Positions 39,521 to 49,112 of a stretch of DNA of 64,000 nt are shown here, in pieces; within the stretch, counting starts at the first letter, position 1, and each line of letters opens with the position of its first letter. The DNA is taken from positions 186,001 to 250,000 of the forward strand of contig CAVUYM010000013.1 of assembly GCA_963745675.1 (NCBI GenBank), in the 5' to 3' direction. Below the pieces are notes generated by a model. It was not told the DNA's origin. It made no database searches and saw only the letters and a program-made list of their open reading frames with translations. Source of the stretch: JAUIIK01 sp963745675 (GTDB lineage Bacteria; Chloroflexota; Chloroflexia; Thermomicrobiales; CFX8). The translations under genes and the position numbers were made by a program.

Positions 39521-40252
39521 ATGCCTGCAATGTCGGAACATGAAATGCTCCAAGAACTTGAGAAATTCGACACGCCGTCGATCACGAATGTCGTCGCAAC
39601 CTATCCCTCGAACCCGCTTTGCCTGGGGCTCTACAATCCCTGGAGCGAGAACTGGTATACCGACGCGTCGATCCGCTGCATGTATCCGGAAATCGGGCCG
39701 CGCGTCGGCTATGCCGTGACCTGCGTCTACAGCGTCCCCGATCCCAACTACAATCGCCTGACCTTCATGGATGTGATCGATGCGCTGGATGCGTCGCCGA
39801 AGCCGGCGATCCTCGTCTTCGAGCAGAAGTTCCCGCCAGAACTGGCCGCCAAAGCTGGGTTGGCCGGCGAGGTCATGACGACGGCGATGCAGGCGGTCGG
39901 CTGTATCGGCGCAATCTCCAATGGTCCATCGCGGGACATCGACGCCATGCGTCCAATGGGGTTCCAGTATCTGCTCGGCGGCGTGACTGCCGGCCATGGC
40001 GATATGGCGGTCCAGGCGGTCAACGTGCCGGTCTCGGTCGGCGGCATGGATGTTTCGCCAGGCGAGTTGATCCACATGGATGCCGACGGCGCGGTCAAAT
40101 TCCCGGCCGATCGGCTGGCCGACGTTTTGACCAACGTGCGTGCTCTGATCGATGACGAACAGGTGCGGCTAGAAGCCATCCGCAACGCCAAGACCGCCGC
40201 CGAAGTCCGCGCCGCATTCGCCGGGCAGTCTTATGGTGAGGATGAGAAATAG
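39521..40252 (+). CDS. RraA-family protein (aldolase / RNase E inhibitor-like fold)
   Basis: 243 residues starting at ATG behind AGGAAA. Signature pieces are FDTPSITNVVATYPSN, GLAGEVMTTAMQAVGCIGAI and NGPSRDIDAMRPMGFQYLLG, where the RD pair is the metal/substrate site of RraA-type HMG/CHA aldolases. A HMDADGAVKFPADRLADVL end is also typical. Probably a metal-dependent aldolase or decarboxylase of a 2-oxo acid, not a true RNase E regulator. Monocistronic. Confidence 0.85.
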   Translation: MPAMSEHEMLQELEKFDTPSITNVVATYPSNPLCLGLYNPWSENWYTDASIRCMYPEIGPRVGYAVTCVYSVPDPNYNRLTFMDVIDALDASPKPAILVFEQKFPPELAAKAGLAGEVMTTAMQAVGCIGAISNGPSRDIDAMRPMGFQYLLGGVTAGHGDMAVQAVNVPVSVGGMDVSPGELIHMDADGAVKFPADRLADVLTNVRALIDDEQVRLEAIRNAKTAAEVRAAFAGQSYGEDEK

Positions 40253-40304
40253 CTCACTGCTTCGCAGGTGTGGATTTCCTCTGAATAGTTGGACTGTTCT
40301 GATT

Positions 40305-41396
40305 TCAGTCCAGCAGAGACGCTGCATCGTGATCGAGCAGGGCTGCGACGTTGCGGGGGAGCAGGATGTCGATGTGCATCTGGATCTGCTCCGGGGTGAA
40401 GGGCATCGCGGCGATGGTTGAGATCAGCGAACCGAAGCGATGGAGCAAACAGAGTTTGTAGTCGTAGAGACACTGTTCGAGGCCATATCTCTGGACGCCA
40501 TTGTCGGTGAGCGTCTGGACATAGAGGTTCAGCAGGCCTATCTCGATTTCAGAACGCACTCCGGGCTCAAGATTCTGGCCGAGGAAGGTGCCAACGTCCC
40601 ACGTGCCGCGTCTGCGCCCAATCGACTGCCAGTCGATGACGGTGAAAGGCTCGCCGCCCTCTGGAGATGCGAAGAACATGTTGCCGACGTTGAAGTCGGA
40701 GTGGGTCAGCGTTCGTGGAGGAGTGCTCCAGAGTTGTTCGAAGAGCGTGGCTCGATGCGGTCCGAACCGTTCGCCGAGTGCGATCAGCGAAGCGGGTAGC
40801 TTGTGGCCTGCTTGTCGCACGAACTCCGGCCACCATTCGGCGTGCAACTCGGTCAGCTCGTCGCGGTCGAAGGTCGGGTCTGGGATCCAGTCCAGCGCGG
40901 CGAGCTGCGGATGCTCCCACCAGTAGGCGTGAAACTCTGCGATCTTCCGGATAGCCAACTCGGCTTGTTCAGGCGTGCAGCCTGCAACTCGCGAACCATT
41001 CTCAGCAGGAGCCATGTCCTCGAGTAGCAAGATGTGGAAGCCTGATTCGTTGTCGATGTCGGCGTAGTAACAGGTTGGTACCGGCAGCGATATCTGGCCT
41101 GCCATCAGTTGATAAAAACGCACTTCACGTTCATAGGCCGCGCGTGTGTTCGGGCGCTGGCGCATCTCGCTGGATAGTGCTGACAATTTCGCGATCATCG
41201 TCTCCGGTGTGGTGCTTCCAGGTTGGTCATAGTGGAGGTGTAGCCGCGTCAGGTAGGCGAAGAAACCTTCGTCTTCTCCCAGTGGATCTTGTTCGACGGC
41301 AGTGACCGCTGCCGCCTGGGGGATTGATCCTCCGGCGCGCAACGCGGAGGTGAGCCAGGCAGCGGTCAAATCGGCAGGTCCGGTAGGGATCTTCAA
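40305..41396 (-). CDS. Aminoglycoside-phosphotransferase/ecdysteroid-kinase-like protein
   Basis: I choose TTG 41396 because AGGAGG lies 9 bases upstream; the frame runs to 41516. About 363 residues. The kinase fold shows an ILLLEDMAP hinge, the catalytic HSDFNVGNMFF (Brenner-type HxDxxxxN) and FTVIDWQSIGRRRGTWDVGT with the metal Asp. A small-molecule kinase in the cytosol with unknown substrate. It is divergent from the CPT-like kinase. Confidence 0.85.
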   Translation of the reverse strand: MKIPTGPADLTAAWLTSALRAGGSIPQAAAVTAVEQDPLGEDEGFFAYLTRLHLHYDQPGSTTPETMIAKLSALSSEMRQRPNTRAAYEREVRFYQLMAGQISLPVPTCYYADIDNESGFHILLLEDMAPAENGSRVAGCTPEQAELAIRKIAEFHAYWWEHPQLAALDWIPDPTFDRDELTELHAEWWPEFVRQAGHKLPASLIALGERFGPHRATLFEQLWSTPPRTLTHSDFNVGNMFFASPEGGEPFTVIDWQSIGRRRGTWDVGTFLGQNLEPGVRSEIEIGLLNLYVQTLTDNGVQRYGLEQCLYDYKLCLLHRFGSLISTIAAMPFTPEQIQMHIDILLPRNVAALLDHDAASLLD

Positions 41397-41533
41397 AACG
41401 CTTTCGCCTCCTGTGCATCCTGCTTCGTTGCGGATCGCGGTGGTCCGAATGCCCGGCACGGAGGGCCAGACGGCAACGAGCAGCTTCCTTGTAAGATCTA
41501 CTGAGCATACATTCAAGACGGGAATGAGGTTGC

Positions 41534-42149
41534 GTGTCTCGGGGAACGATCATCCTGCTCAATGGCACGACCAGCGCCGGTAAGACGACGATTGGCAGGG
41601 CGCTACAAGATGTGATGGACGAGCCGTATTTTCTCAGCGGCGCCGATCACTTTCAGATAACCTATCCGCCGGGGTTGATCACAGTAACCGAAGATCCGAC
41701 CGCCACGAGCGATGGGTTGCTGGCGGTCTATGGAGAAGGTGGTTTGCAGGAAGTTCGTCAAGGCCCGCTAGCCCGCCGGGTATTTGAGGGTGTTCACCGG
41801 GCGATGGCAGCGCTCTCCGATGCTGGCCTGAACGTGATCGTCGATAGCGTGATCACGGATCCGCCGGGTCTGGAGACGATCGTCTCTATTTTTCACGAGT
41901 ATCCGGCCTACTTTGTCTGTATCGACCTGTCTCTCGCTGCTGCCGAGGAACGCGAACGGACGCGCGGCGATCGCGGGCCGGGCAATGTGCGCTATTTCTA
42001 CGACAAGGTTTATGACGTGAATGATCGTATACGATCTGCGGCTCGACTCCGAAGCGAACAATCCGAAGGAGTGTGCGCGGATCATCCGGGAGGCAGTTGA
42101 GACGACCGAGCCAATTGCGCTTCGGCAGCTTTACGAACAGCTGGGCTGA
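41534..42149 (+). CDS. Chloramphenicol-phosphotransferase-like kinase, one frameshift
   Basis: A GTG start follows ATGAGG. Walker A is IILLNGTTSAGKTTIGRALQ. A FLSGADHFQITYPPG segment and the conserved VIVDSVITDPPGLE fit the CPT family. The last 40 residues lie in another frame after about 42020 (YDLRLDSEANNPKECARIIR) and end at 42149. Repaired length about 205. CPT-like proteins often phosphorylate an unidentified alcohol, and resistance should not be assumed. Confidence 0.8.
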
Positions 42150-42188
42150 TCGATGGGTTGTAAGGCTGGAGGTTCAGACTTAAACGAA

Positions 42189-42224
42189 ACGAGCCGCGTC
42201 ATGTGTGTTGGTGACGCGGCTCGT
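42189..42224. terminator. Bidirectional hairpin between convergent units
   Basis: ACGAGCCGCGTCA (42189-42201) pairs exactly with TGACGCGGCTCGT (42212-42224). It lies between the stop of the kinase (plus) and the end of the tiny-ORF cluster (minus), so it could stop both. Confidence 0.75.
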
Positions 42225-42234
42225 TAGGGGGCGA

Positions 42235-42345
42235 TTACTGCTGGCGGGCTCGGCGGATGCGGAGAGCGTGCTTCCGGCAACCGGCCCGCTGGCGGAGACC
42301 CGCCTGGGGGTTCAGCAGCTCGATGGTATAGAGCTGATCGAGCAT
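42235..42345 (-). CDS. Tiny ORF A (36 residues), strongly basic tail
   Basis: GAAAGGAGC precedes the ATG at 42345. The product starts MLDQLYTIELLNPQAGL and ends RKHALRIRRARQQ, about one third Arg/Lys/His in the tail. It shares MLxxLY and a KHxL-Arg pattern with a reading of ORF B. It is the last gene of the tiny-ORF cluster. No family known. Confidence 0.5.
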   Translation of the reverse strand: MLDQLYTIELLNPQAGLRQRAGCRKHALRIRRARQQ

Positions 42346-42494
42346 CTCGTGCTCCTTTCGCGGTGGTCTTCATCACTCAGACCCCTGCGACTAGCGTGTA
42401 TGTACGCGTGGAAGGCGATGTTTCTGCCGTTCCGAGCGTAATTGCTCCTGTCGCTGTCTGGCGATTTTCCGGCTACATAGAGAGTTCCGAGCAT
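42312..42494 (-). CDS. Tiny ORF B (MLGTLYV..), frame uncertain
   Basis: CAGAAAGGAGC precedes the ATG at 42494. The uninterrupted frame is 60 residues and would overlap ORF A. A one-base shift after MLGTLYV gives instead SRKIARQRQEQLRSERQKHR, a basic tail like that of ORF A, ending near 42390. Given the frequent indels in this sequence I favour the second reading. Confidence 0.45.
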   Translation of the reverse strand: MLGTLYVAGKSPDSDRSNYARNGRNIAFHAYIHASRRGLSDEDHRERSTRCSISSIPSSC

Positions 42495-42631
42495 TATGCT
42501 CGCTCCTTTCTGTGATTCTGCGGCGGAGCTGCCTGCTCCGCGTCGAACGCAGAATCAACCATTATATCGAATTCTGAGTCATCTGTATAGTCAAATCGTC
42601 ATATCATGATGATCGTAAGATTATCGTCCCT

Positions 42632-42742
42632 TTATTCCTCCAGTTCTCGACTGACCACGAGGCAGATGGCGTGGTCGGGGCCGGCTCGGGCGATTCTTGA
42701 GATGTCGTCGACAAGCATCTGGGCGAGATCTGGGTGCATCAT
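42632..42742 (-). CDS. Tiny ORF C (36 residues), MHPDLA family
   Basis: GGAAGGA precedes two successive ATGs at 42742 and 42739. The product starts MMHPDLAQMLVDDISRIARA and ends VVSRELEE. The MHPDLA start and a following Asp are shared with ORF D. It has one Cys and a short hydrophobic segment (HAICLVV). No family known. Confidence 0.5.
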   Translation of the reverse strand: MMHPDLAQMLVDDISRIARAGPDHAICLVVSRELEE

Positions 42743-42787
42743 TGTTGGTTCCTTCCTCAGTCAATCGATGAACGTTGATAGTTGCGC

Positions 42788-42886
42788 TTAGCCGCGGCGC
42801 TTCTTGCGGATGACGCGTGGCTGGTTTTCTCTGGCGTGGTCTCGGGCGCGGTCGTTGGCGATGAGTCGAGCGAGATCTGGATGCAT
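42788..42886 (-). CDS. Tiny ORF D (32 residues), MHPDLA family, basic tail
   Basis: CAGAAAGGAACC precedes the ATG at 42886. The product starts MHPDLARLIANDRARDHARE and ends RVIRKKRRG. It aligns with ORF C over MHPDLA and the helix after it. Predicted one amphipathic helix followed by a basic patch, which could bind nucleic acid or membrane. Confidence 0.55.
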   Translation of the reverse strand: MHPDLARLIANDRARDHARENQPRVIRKKRRG

Positions 42887-42915
42887 GATCTGGTTCCTTT
42901 CTGATGGTGTGACGG

Positions 42916-42990
42916 TTAAGACTTGCGGCTGCGAACGGACGGACGCTTCATCTTCGCGACGTAGTCGGTGATGATTTGATACTCCAGCAT
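42916..42990 (-). CDS. Tiny ORF E (24 residues), first of the cluster
   Basis: CAGAAAGG lies before the ATG at 42990, about 50 bases after the predicted transcription start. The product starts MLEYQIITDYVAKMKRPSV and ends RSRKS. It is the promoter-proximal member and again has a basic tail. Confidence 0.45.
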   Translation of the reverse strand: MLEYQIITDYVAKMKRPSVRSRKS

Positions 42991-43045
42991 TGCGATACCT
43001 TTCTGTTACTGTCTCAATCAGTCGCCATATCGAACTGATATATAG

Positions 43046-43075
43046 ATAATACATAGCTAATTCTCAAATTGTCAA
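43046..43075 (-). promoter_or_regulatory. Sigma-70-type promoter for the tiny-ORF cluster
   Basis: On the minus strand TTGACA (43075-43070) and TATTAT (43051-43046) stand 18 bases apart in a markedly AT-rich stretch. It points at ORF E. No other gene lies between 43076 and the sucB terminator at 43295. Confidence 0.65.
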
Positions 43076-43294
43076 GCATTATTGTGACAATTCTTATAGA
43101 TTTACTAACAATTGATCGATAATCGTTGATTTTCGCGATACTGCGAACAGATTTGGAGTGGATTCCATCGATCAGCACCTGCCTGTATCGCACTCATTGA
43201 GACGAAGTGGAGATATGAAATGATGCAGTCTGTTGGTGGGCTCGTGATGATTCCCATAGTCCGATAGCACGCAAACCCGGCCAGCGAGCAACAA

Positions 43295-43323
43295 GAAAGC
43301 GGCTCCCATCGGGAGCCGCTTTC
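43295..43323 (-). terminator. Rho-independent terminator of sucAB
   Basis: GAAAGCGGCTCCC (43295-43307) pairs with GGGAGCCGCTTTC (43311-43323) around a 3-base loop. In the minus direction it runs into TTGTTGC. It is 28 bases after the sucB stop. Confidence 0.85.
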
Positions 43324-43350
43324 GCTTCTTGGCGCTTGAATTGCTGTGGG

Positions 43351-44616
43351 TTAGCCCTCGAGGAGCATCGTCTCTGGATCTTCCAGCAGCTCCTTGACGC
43401 GGACCAGGAAGCGCACCGCGCCCTGGCCGTCGACGACCCTGTGGTCGTAGGAGAGGGCGATGTACATCATCGGCCGGACGACGACCGCGCCATCAACGAC
43501 GACGGGCCGCTCTTCTATCTTATGCATGCCCAGAATGCCGACCTGGGGCGTGTTGAGGATCGGCGTCGAGAGCAACGAACCGTAGATGCCGCCGTTGGTG
43601 ATCGTGAAGGTGCCACCCATCAGCTCCTCGATGCCGAGCGTCTTGTCGCGCACTTTCGTCGCCAGCTCGCGAATCTCGCTCTCGATCTCGGCGAAGCTCT
43701 TGCGGTCAGCATCTCGGACGACCGGAACAACCAGCCCTTCTTCTGCGCCGACGGCGATGCCGATGTCGTAATAGTTCTTCAGGATCAGCTCGTCGCCATC
43801 GAGCTCGGCGTTGACTTCGGGATGGGCCTTGAGCGCGCCGACGACGGCCTTGGTGAAGAAGGACATGTACCCGAGCCGCACGCCGTGGCGTTGCTCGAAA
43901 TCGTCTCTGCGTCGCGCCCGGATATCCATGACCGCTGACATATCGACCTCGTTGAAGGTGGTCAGCATCGCCGCCGTTTGCTGGGCTTCGACCAGTCGGC
44001 GCGCGATCGTCTGGCGGCGGCGGGAGAGGCGTACCCGCTCTTCGCGCTCGTCGCCGCGTCCATTCAGGCCAATCTCCGGAAGCGCCGCCGGTGCCGAGGG
44101 GGCCGGTGTTTGCGATGGTTGCGAGGCGCTTGCGGCAGGTTGTTGGGATGCGGCCGGCTGATACTGGAGAACATCCTGGGGCAACACGCGCCCACCCGCT
44201 CCGGTTCCGGCCACGCTACTGAGGTCGATCGAACGTTCGTCGGCAATTCTGCGCGCTTCCGGGCCGGCGCGCCTGCTGCCCGCTGCGACGGGTTCTGCAG
44301 GCGCCGCTTTCTGGACTGGTTCGGCGGCAGGCTCTTCAGCTGGCGTGCTTTCCTCTTGTGAAGGAGCTTCGGCGGTCGCGCCTTCGAGAATCATGCCGAG
44401 CAGTTCGCCGACTTCGACGTTGTCGCCCTCGTTGCGGGTGATCGATTCGAGTACGCCGGCTTGCTCGGCCGGTATCTCGACGTTGACCTTGTCGGTTTCC
44501 AGTTCGACGACCGGTTCGTTGCGGTCGACCGCTTCGCCCGGCTTCTTGAGCCACTGGACGATCGTCGCGTCGACGATTGATTCGCCGAGTGACGGCACCC
44601 GGATCTCTATAGACAT
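43351..44616 (-). CDS. sucB: Dihydrolipoyl succinyltransferase, E2 of 2-oxoglutarate dehydrogenase
   Basis: ATG 44616 (GGAG upstream) gives 421 residues. The lipoyl domain has VELETDKVNVEIPAEQ with lipoyl Lys43. An Ala/Pro-rich linker follows. The E1/E3-binding domain is PEARRIADERSIDLSSVAGT. The catalytic domain ends with LSYDHRVVDGQGAVRFL, with His392 and Asp396. A single lipoyl domain and the LGESIVDATIVQWLKKPGE start favour succinyl over acetyl transfer. It lies 51 bases after sucA on the same strand, an operon ending in a good terminator. Confidence 0.95.
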   Translation of the reverse strand: MSIEIRVPSLGESIVDATIVQWLKKPGEAVDRNEPVVELETDKVNVEIPAEQAGVLESITRNEGDNVEVGELLGMILEGATAEAPSQEESTPAEEPAAEPVQKAAPAEPVAAGSRRAGPEARRIADERSIDLSSVAGTGAGGRVLPQDVLQYQPAASQQPAASASQPSQTPAPSAPAALPEIGLNGRGDEREERVRLSRRRQTIARRLVEAQQTAAMLTTFNEVDMSAVMDIRARRRDDFEQRHGVRLGYMSFFTKAVVGALKAHPEVNAELDGDELILKNYYDIGIAVGAEEGLVVPVVRDADRKSFAEIESEIRELATKVRDKTLGIEELMGGTFTITNGGIYGSLLSTPILNTPQVGILGMHKIEERPVVVDGAVVVRPMMYIALSYDHRVVDGQGAVRFLVRVKELLEDPETMLLEG

Positions 44617-44667
44617 CGTCTTCTCCACCCCAGACGGCACAGGGCCGCTTCCCGGCTAGTTATCTCG

Positions 44668-47446
44668 CTAATCATCAGCCACGGCTTCTTCCAGCACTTT
44701 GGCGACATTGAATGTCTGGTCAACTATTCCAGCCTGAATCTCCTGGTGGTCGTCAATCGAACCCTCCGCCGGGCTGGCCTCGGCCGGTCGGCCAATGTAG
44801 CTGAGCGGCAACCGATCTTCTATCAGTTCGCGGAGACGAGGGGCGATGTAGCTCCATGCGCCCATATTTTGCGGCTCTTCCTGGACCCAGACGAGCTCCC
44901 GCGCATTGCGGATACTTGCCCAAGCACCTCTCGCAGTTCGGCGGCCGGGAAGGGATACAACTCTTCGACCCGGATGATCGCGACGTCGTCACGGTCTTCG
45001 CGCTCCTGGCTCGTGAGATCAACAAAGACTTTGCCGGAGCAGAGGGCCAGGCGGCTGACGCGATCGCGCCGGTCGGCTGCGGTTTCATCGTCGATGACCG
45101 GCAAGAAGCTGCCGCTGGCGAGATCGATCAGGCTGGATCCGGCGCGCGGATGTCGCAGCAGGCTCTTCGGCGTCATGACGATCATCGGGCGTGGCGCGCT
45201 GCTGAGGAGCTTGGCCTGGCGCCGCAGAGCGTGGAAGTACTGGGCCGAGTTCGTCATGTTCAGGACGCGGATATTGTTGCGGGCTGCCAGTTGAAGGAAG
45301 CGTTCGAGGCGGGCGCTGGAATGTTCCGGTCCCTGGCCTTCGTAGCCGTGCGGCAGAAGCAGTGTCAGCGACGCTGGCTGGCCCCACTTCGTGTGGCCGG
45401 AGGTGAGGAACTGATCGATGATGACCTGGGCGCCGTTCGCGAAATCCCCAAACTGCCCTTCCCAGAGCACCATCGTGTCGGGCGCCGTGATGCTGTAGCC
45501 ATACTCAAAGCCAAGCACGCCAGCTTCCGAGAGTGGGCTGTTGTAGATCCCGATTGATGCCTTTGACCTGGGGTAGACGCTGGAGCAAGGAGAGCGAGTT
45601 GCCGTTTTCCGTGTCATGGAGCACGAGATGACGCTGGCCGAAGGTGCCGCGCTGGGAATCCTGGCCGGTCAGCCGGATGGGCGTGCCTTCGGCGAGCAGC
45701 GAGGCGAAGGCGAGCATCTCGGCATGGGCCCAGTCGATCGCGCCGTCATTTTCGAGCGCTGTGCGGCGGCGATCGAGCTGACGTTTCAGGCGGCTGTGAA
45801 TGGTGAAGTCATCCGGGAAGCTGTGGAGCGCGTCGTTTAGCTCGCTGAGCTGCTCGGCGCTAACTTCAGTATCAACCTTCGGCTGGCTGTAGCTCGTCGT
45901 CATCTTCTTCATCGTGTTTGCCATTGGCGGAGGAGCGTAGGTCGTCCCGCAGGACCTGCAGCGCGTCGATGCTCTCATTCAGCAGTTGCTCACCGGCGCC
46001 ATTTTCAACGATACCCTCACTGGTCAGCTTTTCGCTCCAGAGCGCGCGGGCGGTCGGATGCTGCTCGATCTTCTCGTACATCTGCGGTTGGGTGAGGCTC
46101 GGATCGTCGCCTTCATTGTGGCCCCAGCGCCGGTAGCCGACGAGGTCGATCAAGAAATCGGATTGGAAGCGGGCGCGATAATCCATTGCCATACGGATGA
46201 TGGCTATACAAGCGGCTGGATCATCGGCATTGACATGGACGATGGGAATTTCAAAGCCTTTGGCGAGGTCGCTGGCATAGAGCGTCGAGCGCGAATCGTT
46301 AGGATTGGTCGTATAACCGATCTGGTTGTTGGTGATGATGTGGATCGTGCCGCCGGTGGTAAAACCGTCGAGACGGGCCAGATTGAGCGTTTCGGCAACG
46401 ACTCCCTGTCCAGGGAATGCAGCGTCGCCATGCAAGAGTATCGGGATCGCTCCGTCCAGACGCTGGATCGGAGCGCCGGCTTGATCGCGTTGATCCTGCT
46501 GCGCCCGGGCCATGCCTTCGACGACCGGGTTAACCCATTCGAGATGGCTGGGGTTCGGTGCGAGAATGACCGGGATCGGGCTCTCTCCGTTCACCAGTTC
46601 CCAACCCATATGATATTTAACGTCGCCGCTGTAGTGCAGCGGCATGCCGATACCGATGCCATGGTGGTGTGGCAAGTGCTCGAATTCAGAGAGAATCAAT
46701 TCGTAGGGTTTGCGTAGTACATGGGTCAGGACATTGAGGCGCCCGCGATGCGCCATGCCAATCACCGCGCAACCAATACCCTGCTCGTCCGCCATGCGGA
46801 TTGCCTCGTCGAGCATGGGTACAACGGCGTCGTTGCCTTCTACTGAGAAGCGCTTCTGGCCAAGATAGGTTTGATGCAAGAAGCGCTCGAAGGCTTCGAC
46901 GTCGGTCAGCCGCTTGAGGAGAGCCTGTTTTTCGTCGCTTGTTAGCGCGCGTTCGTAGCGCATGCTCTCGGCAGCTTCGCGTAGCCAGTAGCGTTCGGTG
47001 CGATCCTGAATATGCAGGAACTCGAACGCTGTTGAACCACTGTAGACATCGCGCAAGTAGTCGATTGCTTCGAGGGCGTTAGAAAAATGCCTATCGCTCC
47101 AGATCGCAACCGCGTCCGGTGGCAACTCCGCGAGATCGCGGTCGGTAATCTGATAAGTGCGAGGATCGAGTTCGTGCGGAACCTCCGCTGGGGGGCTGGC
47201 GATCGGGCTCAGGTTCGCGACGAGATGACCGTGGCGACGAATCGCGTTGGCATAATTGACCGCAGCAACGATGAGCCCAGGATCCGCGCCCTCTGCAGTT
47301 GTGAAATCGGACCTGGCTGGTGGCCTCCAGTTCGCGAAGAACTCGCGTGTGCTGGCGTCAAAAGCCTCCGGATTCTCCTGATATGCGTCAAAGAGTTCCA
47401 GGATGTACCCGGCATTGGGTCCATGAAACACCGTCTTTTGAGTCAT
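44668..47446 (-). CDS. sucA: 2-oxoglutarate dehydrogenase E1, three apparent frameshifts
   Basis: The ATG at 47446 gives FHGPNAGYILELFDAYQENP, then a TPP half with GMAHRGRLNVLTHVLRKPYE, LHGDAAFPGQGVVAETLNLA and IHIITNNQIGYTTNPNDSR. The frame changes near 45900 (to SQPKVDTEVSAEQLSELNDA), near 45570 (to SPLSEAGVLGFEYGYSITAP) and near 44925 (to MGAWSYIAPRLRELIEDRLP). All E1 motifs are kept in order over about 925 codons. Three shifts in a central TCA-cycle gene next to an intact sucB suggest sequence errors more than loss of function. It oxidatively decarboxylates 2-oxoglutarate. Confidence 0.93.
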
Positions 47447-47818
47447 CTCCCGCCACCCATTTCGCTAGGGTCCGCTCGGTCGATCATTTTGACCTGCCAC
47501 GCAACTGTCATTCGGAGCTAAATCCATACAAACCTGGATGAAAGCGCTGAATTCCCAGAAGTTGCTCGTTCCCGCTATTGTACAATTACTAGTGCTATTC
47601 ATTCTCTTAACCTGCAGGTCCCAATCCTGGCACTGTGTAGCTTCTCAGGCGATGGCCAGCATACCAGCACGTCTGCCCGCAATCGTTGAGAAGCTGGCAT
47701 TTATATGTTTCCCGTTGAGGTGACAGTTGCACGAAAATAACTGTTAGACTGACCGATTGTTACCACGAAGATGTGGTTGCGTGCCGATGACGATGTCTAT
47801 GCGTTGCAAGGAGCACCT
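47447..47818. other. Intergenic region between divergent sucA and XRE gene
   Basis: This 372-base gap should hold both promoters. I could not place a convincing -35/-10 pair. No gene, repeat or riboswitch was recognised; the 61-codon frame at 47538 has no ribosome site. Confidence 0.4.
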
Positions 47819-48046
47819 GTGTCTAACCCATCCGGTAGACCCGATATTGAGATTGGCCCGTCTATTCGAGCGCTGCGCCTCGAACGAGGAATGACGCTCG
47901 ATCAGCTTGCCTCGGCGGCAGGCATCTCTGCAAGCCACCTGTCGCGGCTCGAACGCGGGCAAGCAGGACCGTCGTTCACCGTCGCTTCGGCTCTGGCCCA
48001 GTCGATCGGCGTGCCGCTGAGTGAACTGGTCAAACCGTCGTCCTGA
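47819..48046 (+). CDS. XRE-family HTH regulator, small
   Basis: GTG 47819 has AAGGAG 5 bases upstream; the frame is open from 47771. The 75-residue protein is essentially one Cro/CI HTH domain: IRALRLERGMTLDQLASAAG, then ISASHLSRLERGQAGPSF, with the DNA-recognition helix in SASHLSRLE. It has no effector domain, so regulation is by level or partner. Targets unknown; it is divergent from sucAB. Confidence 0.88.
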   Translation: MSNPSGRPDIEIGPSIRALRLERGMTLDQLASAAGISASHLSRLERGQAGPSFTVASALAQSIGVPLSELVKPSS

Positions 48047-48102
48047 CGCATTGAACCAGACTTCTATGGATAGGTAGTCGAAACCTGACAGCGGGTTCGG
48101 TG

Positions 48103-48915
48103 TTAGGTATTGCCGTCCAGTTGCCGGGCGTAAATCGTGCGGCGATAGATCGGCTTGAAGCCGCGCCGTTCGAAGTTGCGTAGCGAGGCATTGTAGGTTA
48201 CCGATTGCGCTGTCGCGATATCGCAGCCCGCTTCGCGGCCATCGAACAGTCGCCGGTTGATCAGCGCCGTCTGCGCGCCTCGCCGCCGTGCTGCGGGGAG
48301 AGTCGAAGCGACGAAAAAGTCGGCGACCCCGTCTGCGATAAAGAGCGCGGCAACGGCTCCAGGTTCGTCGTCAACGTAGGCGATGTAGTGCATCCAGCCA
48401 GTTTTGCCGATCACAGCCGCAAAAGCCGGGCCCAGGCCCGCGTCACTGGATGCGCCAAAGCCTTCGTTCAGGACTTCCGCAAAGATGCTCTGGTCGTCGC
48501 GAGTTGCGGGTTCGATCCGCACACCTTCTGGCTCATCCCTGAGGACCACGTCATTCAGCGGGCGCCACCAGATCTGTTCCTGGGAGTCGGGTTCGAAGCC
48601 TTGCCCGGCAAACCACTCGCGATCGAAGCTGGGATCGAAATCCGGGTGGTCGTCCATGCCGATGACCGCGACGCCGATTTGCCGCATCTTCTTGATGATG
48701 CGTTCCAGCGTGGCTTCGGGGTGAGGAGAGGCATTGATCCCGGAGATAGCCGAGAATCCGGCATTTTCGTAGCTTCCAAGCCACACAACATCGACTCCGT
48801 CAATCTCGCAGAAGCCTGCGTTGAGTTCCTCCGGCGCGTCCTCGTACAAGGAGATGAACGACTCCGCCTCGACGCGGTCAACACGTTCCATGATTTTCCG
48901 TAACTCTGGCGTCAC
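48103..48915 (-). CDS. GNAT-family N-acetyltransferase
   Basis: 270 residues. The C-terminal GNAT half carries VRIEPATRDDQSIFAEVLNE, a YIAYVDDEPGAVAALFIADG strand pair, the acetyl-CoA loop LPAARRRGAQTALINRRL and SLRNFERRGFKPIYRRTIY. The N-terminal 120 residues are an extra domain with WLGSYENAGFSAISGIN, also seen in two-domain GNATs. Acceptor unknown. Confidence 0.88.
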   Translation of the reverse strand: MTPELRKIMERVDRVEAESFISLYEDAPEELNAGFCEIDGVDVVWLGSYENAGFSAISGINASPHPEATLERIIKKMRQIGVAVIGMDDHPDFDPSFDREWFAGQGFEPDSQEQIWWRPLNDVVLRDEPEGVRIEPATRDDQSIFAEVLNEGFGASSDAGLGPAFAAVIGKTGWMHYIAYVDDEPGAVAALFIADGVADFFVASTLPAARRRGAQTALINRRLFDGREAGCDIATAQSVTYNASLRNFERRGFKPIYRRTIYARQLDGNT

Positions 48916-49112
48916 CTGCTGCCTCCATCACTCAAGCGTCTGTCCTATTATCGTTCAGGCGCTAGGTGGATGGGCGTCGTTGGACTGGGACGGGCATGCA
49001 CTGGATTCGCACCCTGCGAGCGCAGAGCGTCACGCGACACAACGATGGATCGAGCGCATTGCGCGGAAACTCGGTATCGGTTGATGATGAACACGAAAGC
49101 AAGGAGATAGAC

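Noticed and set aside
41534..42149. Antibiotic resistance gene (chloramphenicol)
   Set aside because: Only the fold family is supported; many CPT-like kinases are not resistance enzymes.
42540..42610. Second promoter inside the tiny-ORF cluster (TTGACT and TATAAT)
   Set aside because: The boxes are about 22 bases apart, too far for a normal sigma-70 promoter.
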